Below, one piece after another: positions 11,028 through 19,452 of a stretch of DNA of 64,000 nt; position 1 is the first letter of the stretch, and every line of letters starts with the position of its first letter. The stretch is from Tidjanibacter sp. (GTDB lineage Bacteria; Bacteroidota; Bacteroidia; Bacteroidales; Rikenellaceae). The stretch spans positions 1 to 64,000 of the forward strand of contig JAGBFH010000018.1 in assembly GCA_017936605.1 (NCBI GenBank), read 5' to 3'. The notes beneath the pieces were generated by a model. It was not told the origin of the DNA. It saw only the letters and a program-made list of their open reading frames with translations, and did no database searches. The translations under genes were made by a program, and so were the position numbers.

Positions 11028-11100
11028 AATAGCTGTTAGCTTTTAGACCTTAGACTTTAGATTTCGGGTTTTAAGCTTTCGCCTTTGGCGTTGCACCTTT

Positions 11101-11138
11101 GTTCACGGGTATTAATTTTAATACCCGTGAGTTTTTTT
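11101..11138. terminator. Terminator hairpin with CACGGGTATTAA stem
   Basis: TCACGGGTATTAA / TTAATACCCGTGA with a short TTT centre, followed by a T tract. The same stem recurs at 42478-42509. It ends the lgt/SPOR unit. Confidence 0.8.
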
Positions 11139-11460
11139 GTTGTTTGGGAGGAGTGGGAGAAATGGGAGAGCGGACCCTTCTCACAAAATGGGGCTTATAG
11201 GGCATATAAGTCCCATTGGTCACATTAGCCTATTAGCCCCTTTGGCCCTTACCCTCCCCTAAGTTAGGGGAGGGTGCCGAAGGCGGGAGAGGTCTGTGGA
11301 GAATTGAGAAAGGGCCGAAAGGGCCGAAAGGGCTAAAAGGGCAAAAGGGGCCAAAAGGGCGGATGGGAGAGATGGGAGGAATGAGAGAAATGAGAGTTTC
11401 ATAAAGGTCATTAAAGTCCTTAATGACTCTAAAGATTTAGGTCGGTTCGACCTTAGACAA
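11139..11460. repeat. Composite intergenic repeat array, copy at 11 kb
   Basis: No gene is visible. In order the stretch contains GGGAGAAATGGGAG words, GGCATATAAG/CCCATTGG words, a REP-like palindrome (11251-11297), GGGCCGAAA/GGGCTAAAA arrays, GATGGGAGAGATGGGAG and AAGTCCTTAATG words. It then runs into the long-hairpin element. Read backwards, the order matches the array at 60853-61140. Confidence 0.7.
11251..11297. repeat. REP-like palindromic repeat, short form
   Basis: ACCCTCCCCTAAGTTAGGGG palindrome followed by GGGTGCC..GGCGGGAGAGGTCTGT. Related copies lie at 13427, 27854, 42143, 42309 and 61060. Confidence 0.75.
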
Positions 11461-11586
11461 AAAAACGCATAGAGCGAGGGGAATTTTTTAACAACAAGAT
11501 GGGCGAGGCCCGCAGCCTACTAATCGTAGGTGAGGGTCTCGCCCGTTGCAGTTGGTGAAAAATTCACCCGCGAGATGCGTTTTTTA
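11461..11586 (-). repeat. Long-hairpin 3'-end element, copy A
   Basis: About 125 bp bounded by AAAAACGCAT and ATGCGTTTTT. It begins at the corA stop codon when read in the corA direction. The core stem is GGGCGAG...CTCGCCC with an extended apical hairpin (ACCCTCACCTAC / GTAGGCTGCGGGC). A separate small hairpin, GGTGAATTTTTCACC, lies on the gene-proximal side. The T run at the distal end suits a transcription terminator. Other copies: 28170, 42554 and 60725. Confidence 0.85.
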
Positions 11587-12531
11587 CTTTATGCGCTTGA
11601 AGATGAGATAGGTCCCTCCCGCCAGAGCGATGATTAGGAGCATTGCAATAATCCAACCGTTGTCCCAATCAAGGAAGGGCATCTTCTTGAAGTTCATACC
11701 GTAGATACTCGCAACCAGGGTTGCGGGGAGGAACACTACCGATGCGAGGGCCAGAATCTTCGACGAGTTGTTCTGCTCGATGGTAATCAGACCCAGAGCC
11801 GTATCTTGCAGATAGTCAAGACGCTCGAAGCTGAAGTCGGCGTGGGAGATGAGCGAGTTGACATCCCTCATCATAAGCTGCAAACGGGGGTAGATATCGT
11901 TCGGGAAACGCTCGCTTCGCTGGATACCCGAGAGGATACGCTGGCGGTCAAAGATGTTCTCACGAATCAACATCGTCTGCTCCTGCAACAGGTTGATGCG
12001 GGTAATGTCGCGCTTGTCGACCTCGCCATCCACAGAAATCTCCTTGCTCAGGGCGGCAATCTGCTTGGCCACATTCTCCACAAGGTCCGCGTCGGCATCA
12101 ATCCTCACCTCGAGGATGGAGATGAGCAGGTGGTAACCCGTATTGTAGGCTCGGGCGTTCATCTGAAGCCTCTTGGCCGCCTCATTGAAGGTGCGGAACT
12201 CGGCATTGCGGGTGGTGATGAGGACACCCTCGCTCACAATGAACGACACGGGCTCAACGGTGAACATACCGTCGGGCTGGGGCATAAAGAAGTTGGTGTT
12301 GGAGAAGATAGCGTTCTCGGTCTCGGAGTACTTTGAAGTAGACTCAATCTCCTCTATCTGCTGACGGGTCAGGAGGTTGAGTTCCATAAAATTCTCCACC
12401 GCCTTACGCTCCTGGATGGTGGGCGAGAGGAGGTCTATCCACAAAATATCGTCGTAGCCGAGTTCATCGAAGAGCTTGATGTCGGCTTCGCGCACGATTT
12501 TGTTGTATTGTTTGAGGTAAATTGTAATCAT
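11584..12531 (-). CDS. corA: CorA-type magnesium/divalent metal transporter
   Basis: The 315-residue protein has a long acidic and helical cytoplasmic N-domain and two C-terminal membrane helices. Between the two lies the diagnostic YGMNF motif (GMN at 278-280), preceded by SVVFLPATLVASI. CorA forms a pentameric channel for Mg2+ influx. The last helix ends in KRIK, close to the stop. The stop codon lies inside long-hairpin element copy A, which probably terminates the transcript. The 105-nt gap upstream holds a small TGTCC/GGACA hairpin but no promoter I can recognise. Confidence 0.94.
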   Translation of the reverse strand: MITIYLKQYNKIVREADIKLFDELGYDDILWIDLLSPTIQERKAVENFMELNLLTRQQIEEIESTSKYSETENAIFSNTNFFMPQPDGMFTVEPVSFIVSEGVLITTRNAEFRTFNEAAKRLQMNARAYNTGYHLLISILEVRIDADADLVENVAKQIAALSKEISVDGEVDKRDITRINLLQEQTMLIRENIFDRQRILSGIQRSERFPNDIYPRLQLMMRDVNSLISHADFSFERLDYLQDTALGLITIEQNNSSKILALASVVFLPATLVASIYGMNFKKMPFLDWDNGWIIAMLLIIALAGGTYLIFKRIK

Positions 12532-12636
12532 TGTCTTGGGCTGTTCGGATTTAGAGGTGACCGTGTTTTCCTTAAATTGTCCGAATGGACAGCCGTCAGT
12601 AGGGCGTCTTACACCCCCCGCGGCTCCTTACTTCAG

Positions 12637-13173
12637 TCAGCCCGGGTTGGCGTGGGAGGCAGCTTTTTTGAGCTTTTTCCAGAAGGCCTCCAGTGCCGTA
12701 TGTTTTTTAGCGTCAAACAGATAGTCTACAGTTGTGGTGAGATAATTATAGTCTTCCACGCGGGGGCACTCGGCCTGCGAAAGCAGCGCCTCATAGATGC
12801 GCTCAACACCTGTGGTGAGTCCGCGCTCGATGGCATCCAACACCTCGGGCTCGACACCCTCACGGGCAACAATCAGGCCATAGACGGGCGCATCGGGCGC
12901 AACACCCCACTCGTCGGCAAGGCTCACAGAGCCTCCCTTCTCGACGGGAGCAACGCAGAAATCGGTGACGATTCTGATGCCCTCAATGGTGCGTGCGACA
13001 TCTGCCGCGAGGAGCGCCACATCGGCGCGACCCTCACGAAGAGCATCTGCTATTTCGTTTTGTGGAAGAAGTGCGACCTCGGCCGTTATCTCCTTAGCCG
13101 AGCGCAAGCCATAGACCAATGGCACTGCGCTGAGTGTCGCAGGGGCTGCAATTTTTACTGACAGGGACATCAT
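12637..13173 (-). CDS. MqnA-like (futalosine-pathway) protein, apparently internally shortened
   Basis: The 178-residue product resembles the two ends of MqnA, the chorismate dehydratase of futalosine menaquinone synthesis. The start (KIAAPATLSAVPLVYGL, then ADALREGRADVALL and IVTDFCVAPVEKGGSVSL) matches the N-terminal lobe. PVYGLIVAREGVEPEVLDAI matches the C-terminal part. The family is usually near 270 residues, and the segment between these parts, which closes the binding cleft, seems absent. It may be a diverged family member or a deletion product; the reading frame is intact. The second codon is also ATG, so the start could be one residue later. Confidence 0.55.
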   Translation of the reverse strand: MMSLSVKIAAPATLSAVPLVYGLRSAKEITAEVALLPQNEIADALREGRADVALLAADVARTIEGIRIVTDFCVAPVEKGGSVSLADEWGVAPDAPVYGLIVAREGVEPEVLDAIERGLTTGVERIYEALLSQAECPRVEDYNYLTTTVDYLFDAKKHTALEAFWKKLKKAASHANPG

Positions 13174-13248
13174 CCATCTCCGTTTTTGCCATTAGTTCAA
13201 CTTGTATTATCTCTCTGTCCGGAGCGCTTTTACACCCCTAACAGCCTA

Positions 13249-13256
13249 CAAAAATA
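13249..13256 (-). promoter_or_regulatory. -7 element for the MqnA-like gene
   Basis: On the minus strand TATTTTTG matches TAnnTTTG about 75 nt before the ATG. No good -33 match is seen. Confidence 0.4.
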
Positions 13257-13800
13257 GAAAGAATTTTGGGAATTGAAAATTGAAAATTGAAAATTGAGAA
13301 TTTTTTAATGTGCAAAGAGAGTGAATGGCGAGCAGTAATGGGCTAACAGTCAGCTATTTGTCGGCGATTGTCGGCGAAAAAATAAAGAAGGGCCGAAAGG
13401 GAATTGAAAATTGACAATTGACAATTGACAGACCTCTCCCGCCCTAAAGGGCACCCTCCTTGTGCGCGAGGACGCGCACGCAATTTTCGAGCACCCCTCC
13501 CGACCTCCCCTTTCGTAGGGGAGGAGCCAAAAGGGCTAAAAGGGCCGAAAGGAAATTGAAAATTGAAAATTGTTTGAGATAGATTAGGGAATTTAGTGAA
13601 ATTAGGGAAGTTAAGGAGGGGCACTAAACTCACTAAACTCACTAAACTCCCTAAGCTCACTAAGGTCCTTAAAGTCTTTAAGGTCCTTAAGGCCCCATAG
13701 GCCCCATAAGCCCCATAAGACCTATATCAGTTGACGGTCGTCGGTCGTCGGTAAACGGCCGTCGGTCGACACAGCAACTCTAAACTTTCAACTTCCTTCT
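13257..13800. repeat. Composite intergenic repeat array, copy at 13 kb
   Basis: A gene-free stretch of words in order: AATTGAAAATTG, GGGCCGAAA, a REP-like module (13427-13526), GGGCTAAAAGGGCCGAAAGG, AATTGAAAATTG, TTAGGGAATTTAG, CTCACTAAACTC, CCTTAAGGT, CCCCATAGG/CCCCATAAG, then GGTCGTCGGT. The same order appears at 22737, 27777 and 37954. Confidence 0.75.
13427..13526. repeat. REP-like palindromic repeat, long form
   Basis: CAGACCTCTCCCGCCC at the left, then the inverted repeat TGTGCGCG/CGCGCACG, GAGCACCCCTCCC, and the palindrome CCTCCCCTTTCGTAGGGGAGG. It is nearly identical to 42143-42240. Confidence 0.75.
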
Positions 13801-13832
13801 ATATTTCATATAGAAATTCCAAAACTTATTGC

Positions 13833-13840
13833 TATATTTG
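13833..13840 (+). promoter_or_regulatory. -7 element for the DPP III gene
   Basis: TATATTTG matches TAnnTTTG and lies 31 nt before the ATG at 13872. No exact -33 TTTG is present. Confidence 0.5.
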
Positions 13841-13871
13841 CCCCAAATAGACAAATCAAAACTAAAACTCA

Positions 13872-15905
13872 ATGAAAAAACTTACACTTTTCGCAATTAT
13901 GGCAACGCTTATGGCAACTGCTATGACCTCCTGCTCCGGCGAGCAGAACAAGTTTCAGTGGCAAATAGACTCGTTCGACGACATCAAGGTACTCCGCTAC
14001 CAGGTGCACGGCTTCGAGGAACTCCCCCTCCAGCAGAAGGAGCTCATCTACTACCTCAACCAGGCTGCTCTGTGGGGTAGGGATATTATGTTCGACCAGA
14101 ACTTCAAGTACAACCTCGCCATCCGTCGCACCTTGGAGGCTGTCTACACCACCTATGAGGGCGACAAGGAGTGCGAAGAGTGGGCCAAATTTGAGAAATA
14201 CCTCAAGAAGGTGTGGTTTGCCAACGGCATCCACCACCACTACGGCAACGACAAGTTCGCGCCCGAGTTCTCGCAGGAGTATTTCGTAAATGAGCTGGTG
14301 GCCAACAGCAACACCGACCTCTTCCCCGCCGAGGCTTTCGGCTCGAAGGAGGCCCTGCTGGAGGTGATTGTCCCCGTGATGTTCGACCCCGCTCTCTACC
14401 CCTCGAGGCTCGTGCAGGCAGGCGTTGACGATGTGCTGAAGGCTTCGTCGATGAACTACTACGAGGGCCTTACCCAGAAGGAGGCCGAGGCTTTCTATGC
14501 AGGTATGGCTGCCATCAACGACCCTCGCCCCATCTCCTACGGCCTGAACAGCAAGCTCGTGAAGAAGGATGGCAAAATCTATGAGCAGACCTACAAGGTG
14601 GGCGGTATGTACTCCGAGGCTCTGGAGCAGATTGTCTACTGGCTCGAGAAGGCAGCCGGCGTAGCCGAGGAGCCCCAGAAGTCTACCATCCTGAAGCTCG
14701 TTGAGTACTACAAGAGCGGCAACCTCCGCCTGTTCGACGAGTTCAACATCGCCTGGACCAAGGATACCGAGAGCCCTGTGGACTTCGTGAACGGTTTTAC
14801 CGAGGACTATGGCGATCCTCTGGGCCGCAAGGGTGCTTGGGAGAGCATCGTGAACTTCAAGAGCGTGGAGGCCTCCAAGCGCACCGAGATTATCAGCAGC
14901 AACGCACAGTGGTTCGAGGACCACTCGCCCATCAACCCCGCATTCCGCAAAGCCGAGGTGAAGGGTGTGTCGGCAAAGGTTATCACCGCCGCAACCCTCG
15001 CAGGTGACGCTTATCCCGCAACCCCCATCGGTATCAACCTCCCCAATGCCGACTGGATTCGCAAAGAGCACGGCTCGAAATCGGTGACCATCGACAACAT
15101 CACCGAGGCCTACGCCGAGAGCGCCAAGGGTAACGGCTTCGACGAGGAGTTCGTTCTCCGCGCCGAGGATAGGGAGCGCATCGACAAGTATGGCTCGATT
15201 GGCGACAACCTCCACACCGACATCCACGAGTGCTTGGGCCACGGCTCGGGTCAGCTGGCTCCCGGCGTTAAGGGTGGCGAGCTCGGCAAGTACAGCTCCA
15301 CTCTTGAAGAGGCTCGTGCCGACCTCTTCGGCCTCTACTACCTGGGCGACGAGAAGCTCGTTGAGCTCGGCTTGGTGCCCTCGTTCGATGTTGCCAAAGC
15401 ACAGTATGCAGAGTACATTATGAACGGTATGATGACCCAGTTCTCGCGCATCGAGCTCGGCAAGGATGTGGTTGAGAGCCATATGCAGAACCGCAAGCTC
15501 ATCGCCGAGTGGTGCTATGAGCAGGGCAAGGCCGACAATGTCATCGAGTGGGTCAAGAAGGACGGCAAGACCTATGTGGTTGTAAACGACTTCGAGAAGC
15601 TGCGCGAGCTCTTCGGCAAGATGCTCTATGAGGTTCAGCGCATCAAATCGGAGGGCGACTTCGAGGCAGGCAAGGCCCTTGTGGAGAAATACGCCGTGAA
15701 GATTGACCCCGAGCTGCACAAAGAGGTTCTGGAGCGCTACGCTTCGCTTAACATCAAGCCCTACTCGGGCTTCATCAACCCCATCTACACCCTCGTGGAG
15801 GAGGATGGCAAAGTTGTGGATGTGAAGATTGAGTATCCTATGAGCTACATCGAGCAGATGCTCTACTACTCCAAGAACTACTCCAACCTGCCCACCCTCA
15901 ACTAA
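13872..15905 (+). CDS. Dipeptidyl peptidase III (M49) lipoprotein
   Basis: The 677-residue zinc peptidase removes dipeptides from the N-termini of short peptides. The M49 signature HEXXGH is present as HECLGH (H452, E453, H457), followed by EEARAD (residues 479-484), which supplies the third zinc ligand. The N-terminus MKKLTLFAIMATLMATAMTSC ends in a lipobox with Cys21, so the enzyme is probably anchored in the envelope, unlike cytosolic eukaryotic DPP III. Length fits bacterial members. It is monocistronic or leads a unit with the two genes downstream. It joins the S46 peptidase at 42.7 kb in dipeptide-based nutrition. Confidence 0.93.
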   Translation: MKKLTLFAIMATLMATAMTSCSGEQNKFQWQIDSFDDIKVLRYQVHGFEELPLQQKELIYYLNQAALWGRDIMFDQNFKYNLAIRRTLEAVYTTYEGDKECEEWAKFEKYLKKVWFANGIHHHYGNDKFAPEFSQEYFVNELVANSNTDLFPAEAFGSKEALLEVIVPVMFDPALYPSRLVQAGVDDVLKASSMNYYEGLTQKEAEAFYAGMAAINDPRPISYGLNSKLVKKDGKIYEQTYKVGGMYSEALEQIVYWLEKAAGVAEEPQKSTILKLVEYYKSGNLRLFDEFNIAWTKDTESPVDFVNGFTEDYGDPLGRKGAWESIVNFKSVEASKRTEIISSNAQWFEDHSPINPAFRKAEVKGVSAKVITAATLAGDAYPATPIGINLPNADWIRKEHGSKSVTIDNITEAYAESAKGNGFDEEFVLRAEDRERIDKYGSIGDNLHTDIHECLGHGSGQLAPGVKGGELGKYSSTLEEARADLFGLYYLGDEKLVELGLVPSFDVAKAQYAEYIMNGMMTQFSRIELGKDVVESHMQNRKLIAEWCYEQGKADNVIEWVKKDGKTYVVVNDFEKLRELFGKMLYEVQRIKSEGDFEAGKALVEKYAVKIDPELHKEVLERYASLNIKPYSGFINPIYTLVEEDGKVVDVKIEYPMSYIEQMLYYSKNYSNLPTLN

Positions 15906-15972
15906 TCTGGGCGCAGGGTAGATACCAAACGAAAAAACAGACACATACATAAAACTCAAAAACCATAACACA

Positions 15973-16506
15973 ATGAGCGAAGAGAAGAAAAATGTAGTAG
16001 GCCGCTGGCAGGTGCCAGTAATCTGCCTCTCGGCAATCATCATTGTAGCAATGTTGTGCTTCCGCCCCGGCAAGAATAGGAAGGTGACCCTCGAGAAGCC
16101 CGTAGTGGCGGTGACCACCCCCGATGAGAGCCCCGTACAGGAGGTACCCGCAGAGGAGCCCGCAGGGATGGCCGCAGGGATGGCCGCCGACCTTCTCTAT
16201 GGCATCGACCGCAGTCAGTACAATGTCTATGAGGGCGACATCGAGCAGGGTCAGCTGTTGGTGAACATCCTCCAGCCCTACACCAAGTATGGCAACATCC
16301 TGGCCATCGCCGAGAAGTCGAAGGAGAGCTTCGACCTGGCCCGCAAGATGCAGGTGGGCCACCACTGGGCAGCCTTCTGCCACACCACCGAGCTGGGCGA
16401 GAGCCAGCTCAAATACTTCGTCTATGACATCAACGACGAGGATATCCTCCTGGTGACCGTCGAGGGCGACGACATCAGCGTGGAGCGCAAAAGCAAAGAG
16501 TTTTAA
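15973..16506 (+). CDS. Peptidase-less truncated paralogue of the downstream M23 protein
   Basis: The 177-residue protein has an N-terminal membrane anchor (VPVICLSAIIIVAMLCF, about 14-30). Its domain (DLLYGIDRSQYNVYEGDIEQ onwards) aligns with residues 53-160 of the next gene (DLLYGYDRSKYEIHEG), including the shared ESFDLAR/DVYDLAR and KYFVYDIN/AHFVYEIN segments. It stops where the neighbour continues into its peptidase domain. It looks like a tandem duplicate that kept only the N-terminal domain. It could compete with or regulate the neighbour; function is inferred only. Confidence 0.8.
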   Translation: MSEEKKNVVGRWQVPVICLSAIIIVAMLCFRPGKNRKVTLEKPVVAVTTPDESPVQEVPAEEPAGMAAGMAADLLYGIDRSQYNVYEGDIEQGQLLVNILQPYTKYGNILAIAEKSKESFDLARKMQVGHHWAAFCHTTELGESQLKYFVYDINDEDILLVTVEGDDISVERKSKEF

Positions 16507-16619
16507 GTAGCCGATAGGGGTGCCTCGCTCCCTTCTGCCCTCTTGGAGGACGGGAGGGGGCGTGGCTCACCCTCCATAAAGAAATCCAACACACAAAGAG
16601 AGAGGACACAAAGAAGAAG

Positions 16620-18017
16620 ATGAACAAGAAAGGGACGAGAAATGGCCTTCGTGTGACACAAGGCGAAATGAAGATGATACTGGCCTCCGCGGCTATCATT
16701 CTGGTGATGCTCATAGTGAAGTGCTGCACGGGCGGAGGCAAAGAGGACGAGCCGATAGTGGTGGAGGAGCCCAAAGTAGACCTTCTCTACGGCTACGACC
16801 GCAGCAAATATGAGATTCACGAAGGAGTTGTCCAGCAGGGACAGGTCCTCTCGTCGGTGCTCGACGGCCTCATCTCGCAGAGCCGCGTCAACCGCCTGGC
16901 CGAGGCCACCAAGGATGTCTACGACCTGGCACGCAACATTCGTCCCGACAAGAAGTGGGCGCTCTTTATGTCTGTCGACTCGCTCGGCACTCGCACACCC
17001 GCACACTTCGTCTATGAGATAAACCGCCTGGAGGTGCTCCACGCCGACTTTATGGGCGACAAAATCTCGGCACGCATAGACAAGAAACAGCTCACCTATG
17101 TGCGCCGCAAGGTGTCGGCCGCCATTGAGAGTTCGCTCTGGAACGCTCTGGTGTCGAACGACATCCCCGGAGCCCTGGCGGTGGAGATTGAGAACATCTA
17201 TGGCTGGAGTGTGGATTTCTTCCACCTCCACGAGGGCGACACCTTCACCATCATCTACGATGAGTCCTACGCCGAGGGCGAGAGGGTCGGCATCGGTATG
17301 GTCTTTGGTGCCTACTTCAAACACGCAGGCAGAGATTACTACGCCATCCCCTTCGAGCAGAACGGCAAGCTCGACTACTGGGATGAGAAGGGTGGCAGTA
17401 TGAGGCGTCAGTTCCTCAAGGCCCCCCTGAAGTACACCCGCATCTCGTCGGGATTCTCCAACAGCCGCCTGCACCCCATCAAGAAGATCTACCGTCCCCA
17501 CCACGGTGTGGACTACGCTGCGCCTGTAGGCACCCCCGTTGTGGCCATTGCCGACGGTACGGTGAGCAAGATTGCCTACGAGAAGGGTGGCGCTGGCAAA
17601 TATATGAAGATTACCCACTCGAACGGCTATGTGAGCACCTATATGCACCTCAATGGCTACGCCAAGGGCATCAAGGTTGGCTCGAGGGTTAAGCAGGGTG
17701 AGACCATCTGCTATGTGGGCAACACGGGCGGCTCGACAGGTCCCCACCTCGACTTCCGCATCCACAAGAACGGCTCCCCCATCAACCCGCTGAAGATTCC
17801 TTCGACCTCGGTTGAGCCGGTCAAAAAGGAGAATATGGCCGCCTTTGAGGTCATCAGGGACAAGGTTCTGGCCGAGCTTATGGGCGATGGTACCCACATC
17901 CTCAAGGGTGACATCAACCCCAATGCGACAGAGATTGTCTATGAGGACAGCCGACTGATTAATTGGAACAAGGATATTAGGCGCAACAGTATGTTCGACG
18001 CCCTGGATAAGATATAG
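16620..18017 (+). CDS. Membrane-anchored M23 peptidoglycan endopeptidase
   Basis: The 465-residue protein has a membrane anchor at about 17-37 and an N-terminal domain shared with the preceding gene. The C-terminal M23 (LytM) domain spans about 275-390: RISSGFSNSRLHPI, then HHGVDYAAPVGTPV with the His and Asp zinc ligands, and GPHLDFRIHKNG. The ligands look complete, so it should cut peptidoglycan cross-links in the periplasm. It lies 113 bp after its truncated paralogue and 60 bp before ispD. The final ~60 residues form a charged tail of unknown role. Confidence 0.9.
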   Translation: MNKKGTRNGLRVTQGEMKMILASAAIILVMLIVKCCTGGGKEDEPIVVEEPKVDLLYGYDRSKYEIHEGVVQQGQVLSSVLDGLISQSRVNRLAEATKDVYDLARNIRPDKKWALFMSVDSLGTRTPAHFVYEINRLEVLHADFMGDKISARIDKKQLTYVRRKVSAAIESSLWNALVSNDIPGALAVEIENIYGWSVDFFHLHEGDTFTIIYDESYAEGERVGIGMVFGAYFKHAGRDYYAIPFEQNGKLDYWDEKGGSMRRQFLKAPLKYTRISSGFSNSRLHPIKKIYRPHHGVDYAAPVGTPVVAIADGTVSKIAYEKGGAGKYMKITHSNGYVSTYMHLNGYAKGIKVGSRVKQGETICYVGNTGGSTGPHLDFRIHKNGSPINPLKIPSTSVEPVKKENMAAFEVIRDKVLAELMGDGTHILKGDINPNATEIVYEDSRLINWNKDIRRNSMFDALDKI

Positions 18018-18076
18018 AGTCTTGACAACAAAGCCATCTGCTGAGGATAGATAACAGATAACAGACAACTTGAAAA

Positions 18077-18757
18077 ATGTGGGGCGGAAAGAGAGTAGGC
18101 GTGGTGATTGTGGCGGGTGGTAGCGGCAGCCGTATGGGGGCCGCTGTGCCCAAACAGTTCCTCAAGGTGGGCGGCGAGTATATCCTCGTGCGCACCATTC
18201 GTGCTCTGGAGCCCTACGCCGAAGAGGTTGTTGTGGTGCTGCCCGAGGGCGAGATGGAGCGCTGGCGGGAGATAGCCCTCGAGAGGGGTATCGACGGCGA
18301 CCTTTGCAAGGTGTGCGCCGGTGGAGCCTCGAGGTTTGAGTCGGTGCGCAATGGCCTGGCCGCGTTGGGCGAGTGTGACCTTGTGGCCATCCACGATGGT
18401 GTAAGACCACTGCTCTCGGCCCGGATGATTGAGCGCGGACTGGAGTGCGCCGCCACTTACGGTGCCGCCATCCCCGTGGTGGACGCTGTGGACTCGTTCC
18501 GTATGGAGGAGGGCGGAGAGCTGAAGGTCGTGGACCGCTCGAGGCTCAAGGCTGTGCAGACGCCCCAAATATTTGCTGCCGCACTGCTCAAGGAGGCCTA
18601 CAGCGCAGAGCCGAGCCCACTCTTCACCGACGATGCAACGGTCGTGGAGCTGTCGGGCGCAACACTCTCCTACTATGAGGGCGAACGCCGCAACATAAAA
18701 ATCACCACCCCCGAGGACCTCACGATTGCCGAGGCGATGGTGGGAGTTGAGAGTTGA
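18077..18757 (+). CDS. ispD: 2-C-methyl-D-erythritol 4-phosphate cytidylyltransferase
   Basis: The 226-residue enzyme makes CDP-methylerythritol in the MEP isoprenoid pathway. Motifs: VVIVAGGSGSRMGAAVPKQF at the N-terminus (nucleotide binding), VAIHDGVRPLLSARMIERG near 103, KAVQTPQIFAAALLKEAY near 156, and TDDATVVELSG near 184. Length is typical. It is encoded downstream of the M23 gene on the same strand. Confidence 0.95.
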   Translation: MWGGKRVGVVIVAGGSGSRMGAAVPKQFLKVGGEYILVRTIRALEPYAEEVVVVLPEGEMERWREIALERGIDGDLCKVCAGGASRFESVRNGLAALGECDLVAIHDGVRPLLSARMIERGLECAATYGAAIPVVDAVDSFRMEEGGELKVVDRSRLKAVQTPQIFAAALLKEAYSAEPSPLFTDDATVVELSGATLSYYEGERRNIKITTPEDLTIAEAMVGVES

Positions 18758-18852
18758 AAGTTTTTTAGGGTAGGTGGGAGGATTCCTTAAGGACCTTTAT
18801 TTCCCTAAACTCCCTAAACACCGATAAACACAAAAAGCTGAAAGCTGAAACG

Positions 18853-19371
18853 ATGGAGCAAACAATGAGATATGGCCGACTGGATAGACGGGCGCGCACG
18901 ATTACGGTAGTGGTACTGCTGCTACTTGTAGGGCTGTGCGTGGCGCTCTTTCTGACCTCGGGTGGGGCGAACTACCTGGCCGCCTGGACCACCTCGGTGG
19001 CCATCGCTCTGGTGGCACTCTGTATGCTCTCGCTCCCAAGGCGTATAATCCTCTCCGATGAGGAGCTCGAACTCAGATGCCTGCTGGAGACCACCTACAT
19101 CCGACTGAGCAGCATTGTGGATGTGGAGATTGTTGAGGGCAGCGGACTCAGCCGCAAACTACCCCTACTGGGCACCTGTGGTTTTGGAGGCTACTGCGGC
19201 TTCTGGCTCGACCTCGCCACAAGGAGGCTCTACAGATGCTACATCGCCTCGAGGAGGCAGTGTGTGGCCATCCACACCAGCCACCGCCGCTACCTCATAA
19301 GCGCCGAAGAGCCCACACTGCTCCGCGAGCAGATACTCGCCACCAAGGCCCGCTGCGCCCGCGAGGAATAA
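18853..19371 (+). CDS. Small membrane protein with bacterial PH-like domain
   Basis: The 172-residue protein has two adjacent hydrophobic helices (about 17-36 and 43-60). A beta-rich domain follows, beginning RRIILSDEELELRCLLETTY and containing IRLSSIVDVEIVEG. This layout is typical of bacterial PH (DUF304-like) proteins. Function is unknown; such proteins are tied to the membrane or envelope. The next gene, lpxK, starts 81 bp downstream. An alternative start is Met5. Confidence 0.65.
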   Translation: MEQTMRYGRLDRRARTITVVVLLLLVGLCVALFLTSGGANYLAAWTTSVAIALVALCMLSLPRRIILSDEELELRCLLETTYIRLSSIVDVEIVEGSGLSRKLPLLGTCGFGGYCGFWLDLATRRLYRCYIASRRQCVAIHTSHRRYLISAEEPTLLREQILATKARCAREE

Positions 19372-19452
19372 GAGAAAACGGCGTGGGTGGCGAAAAAATG
19401 TGACTATCATAAAACTGCATAAATGAGCTAACTTAGATAAATAGAAAACATT

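Noticed and set aside
12532..12636. Magnesium-sensing riboswitch before corA
   Set aside because: Only a small TGTCC/GGACA hairpin is visible; nothing resembles the M-box architecture.
13869..16118. 749-codon open frame on the minus strand opposite the DPP III gene
   Set aside because: It mirrors the coding frame of a clear M49 enzyme, its product is a Leu/Val/His-rich string without domains, and it arises from the codon bias of the real gene.
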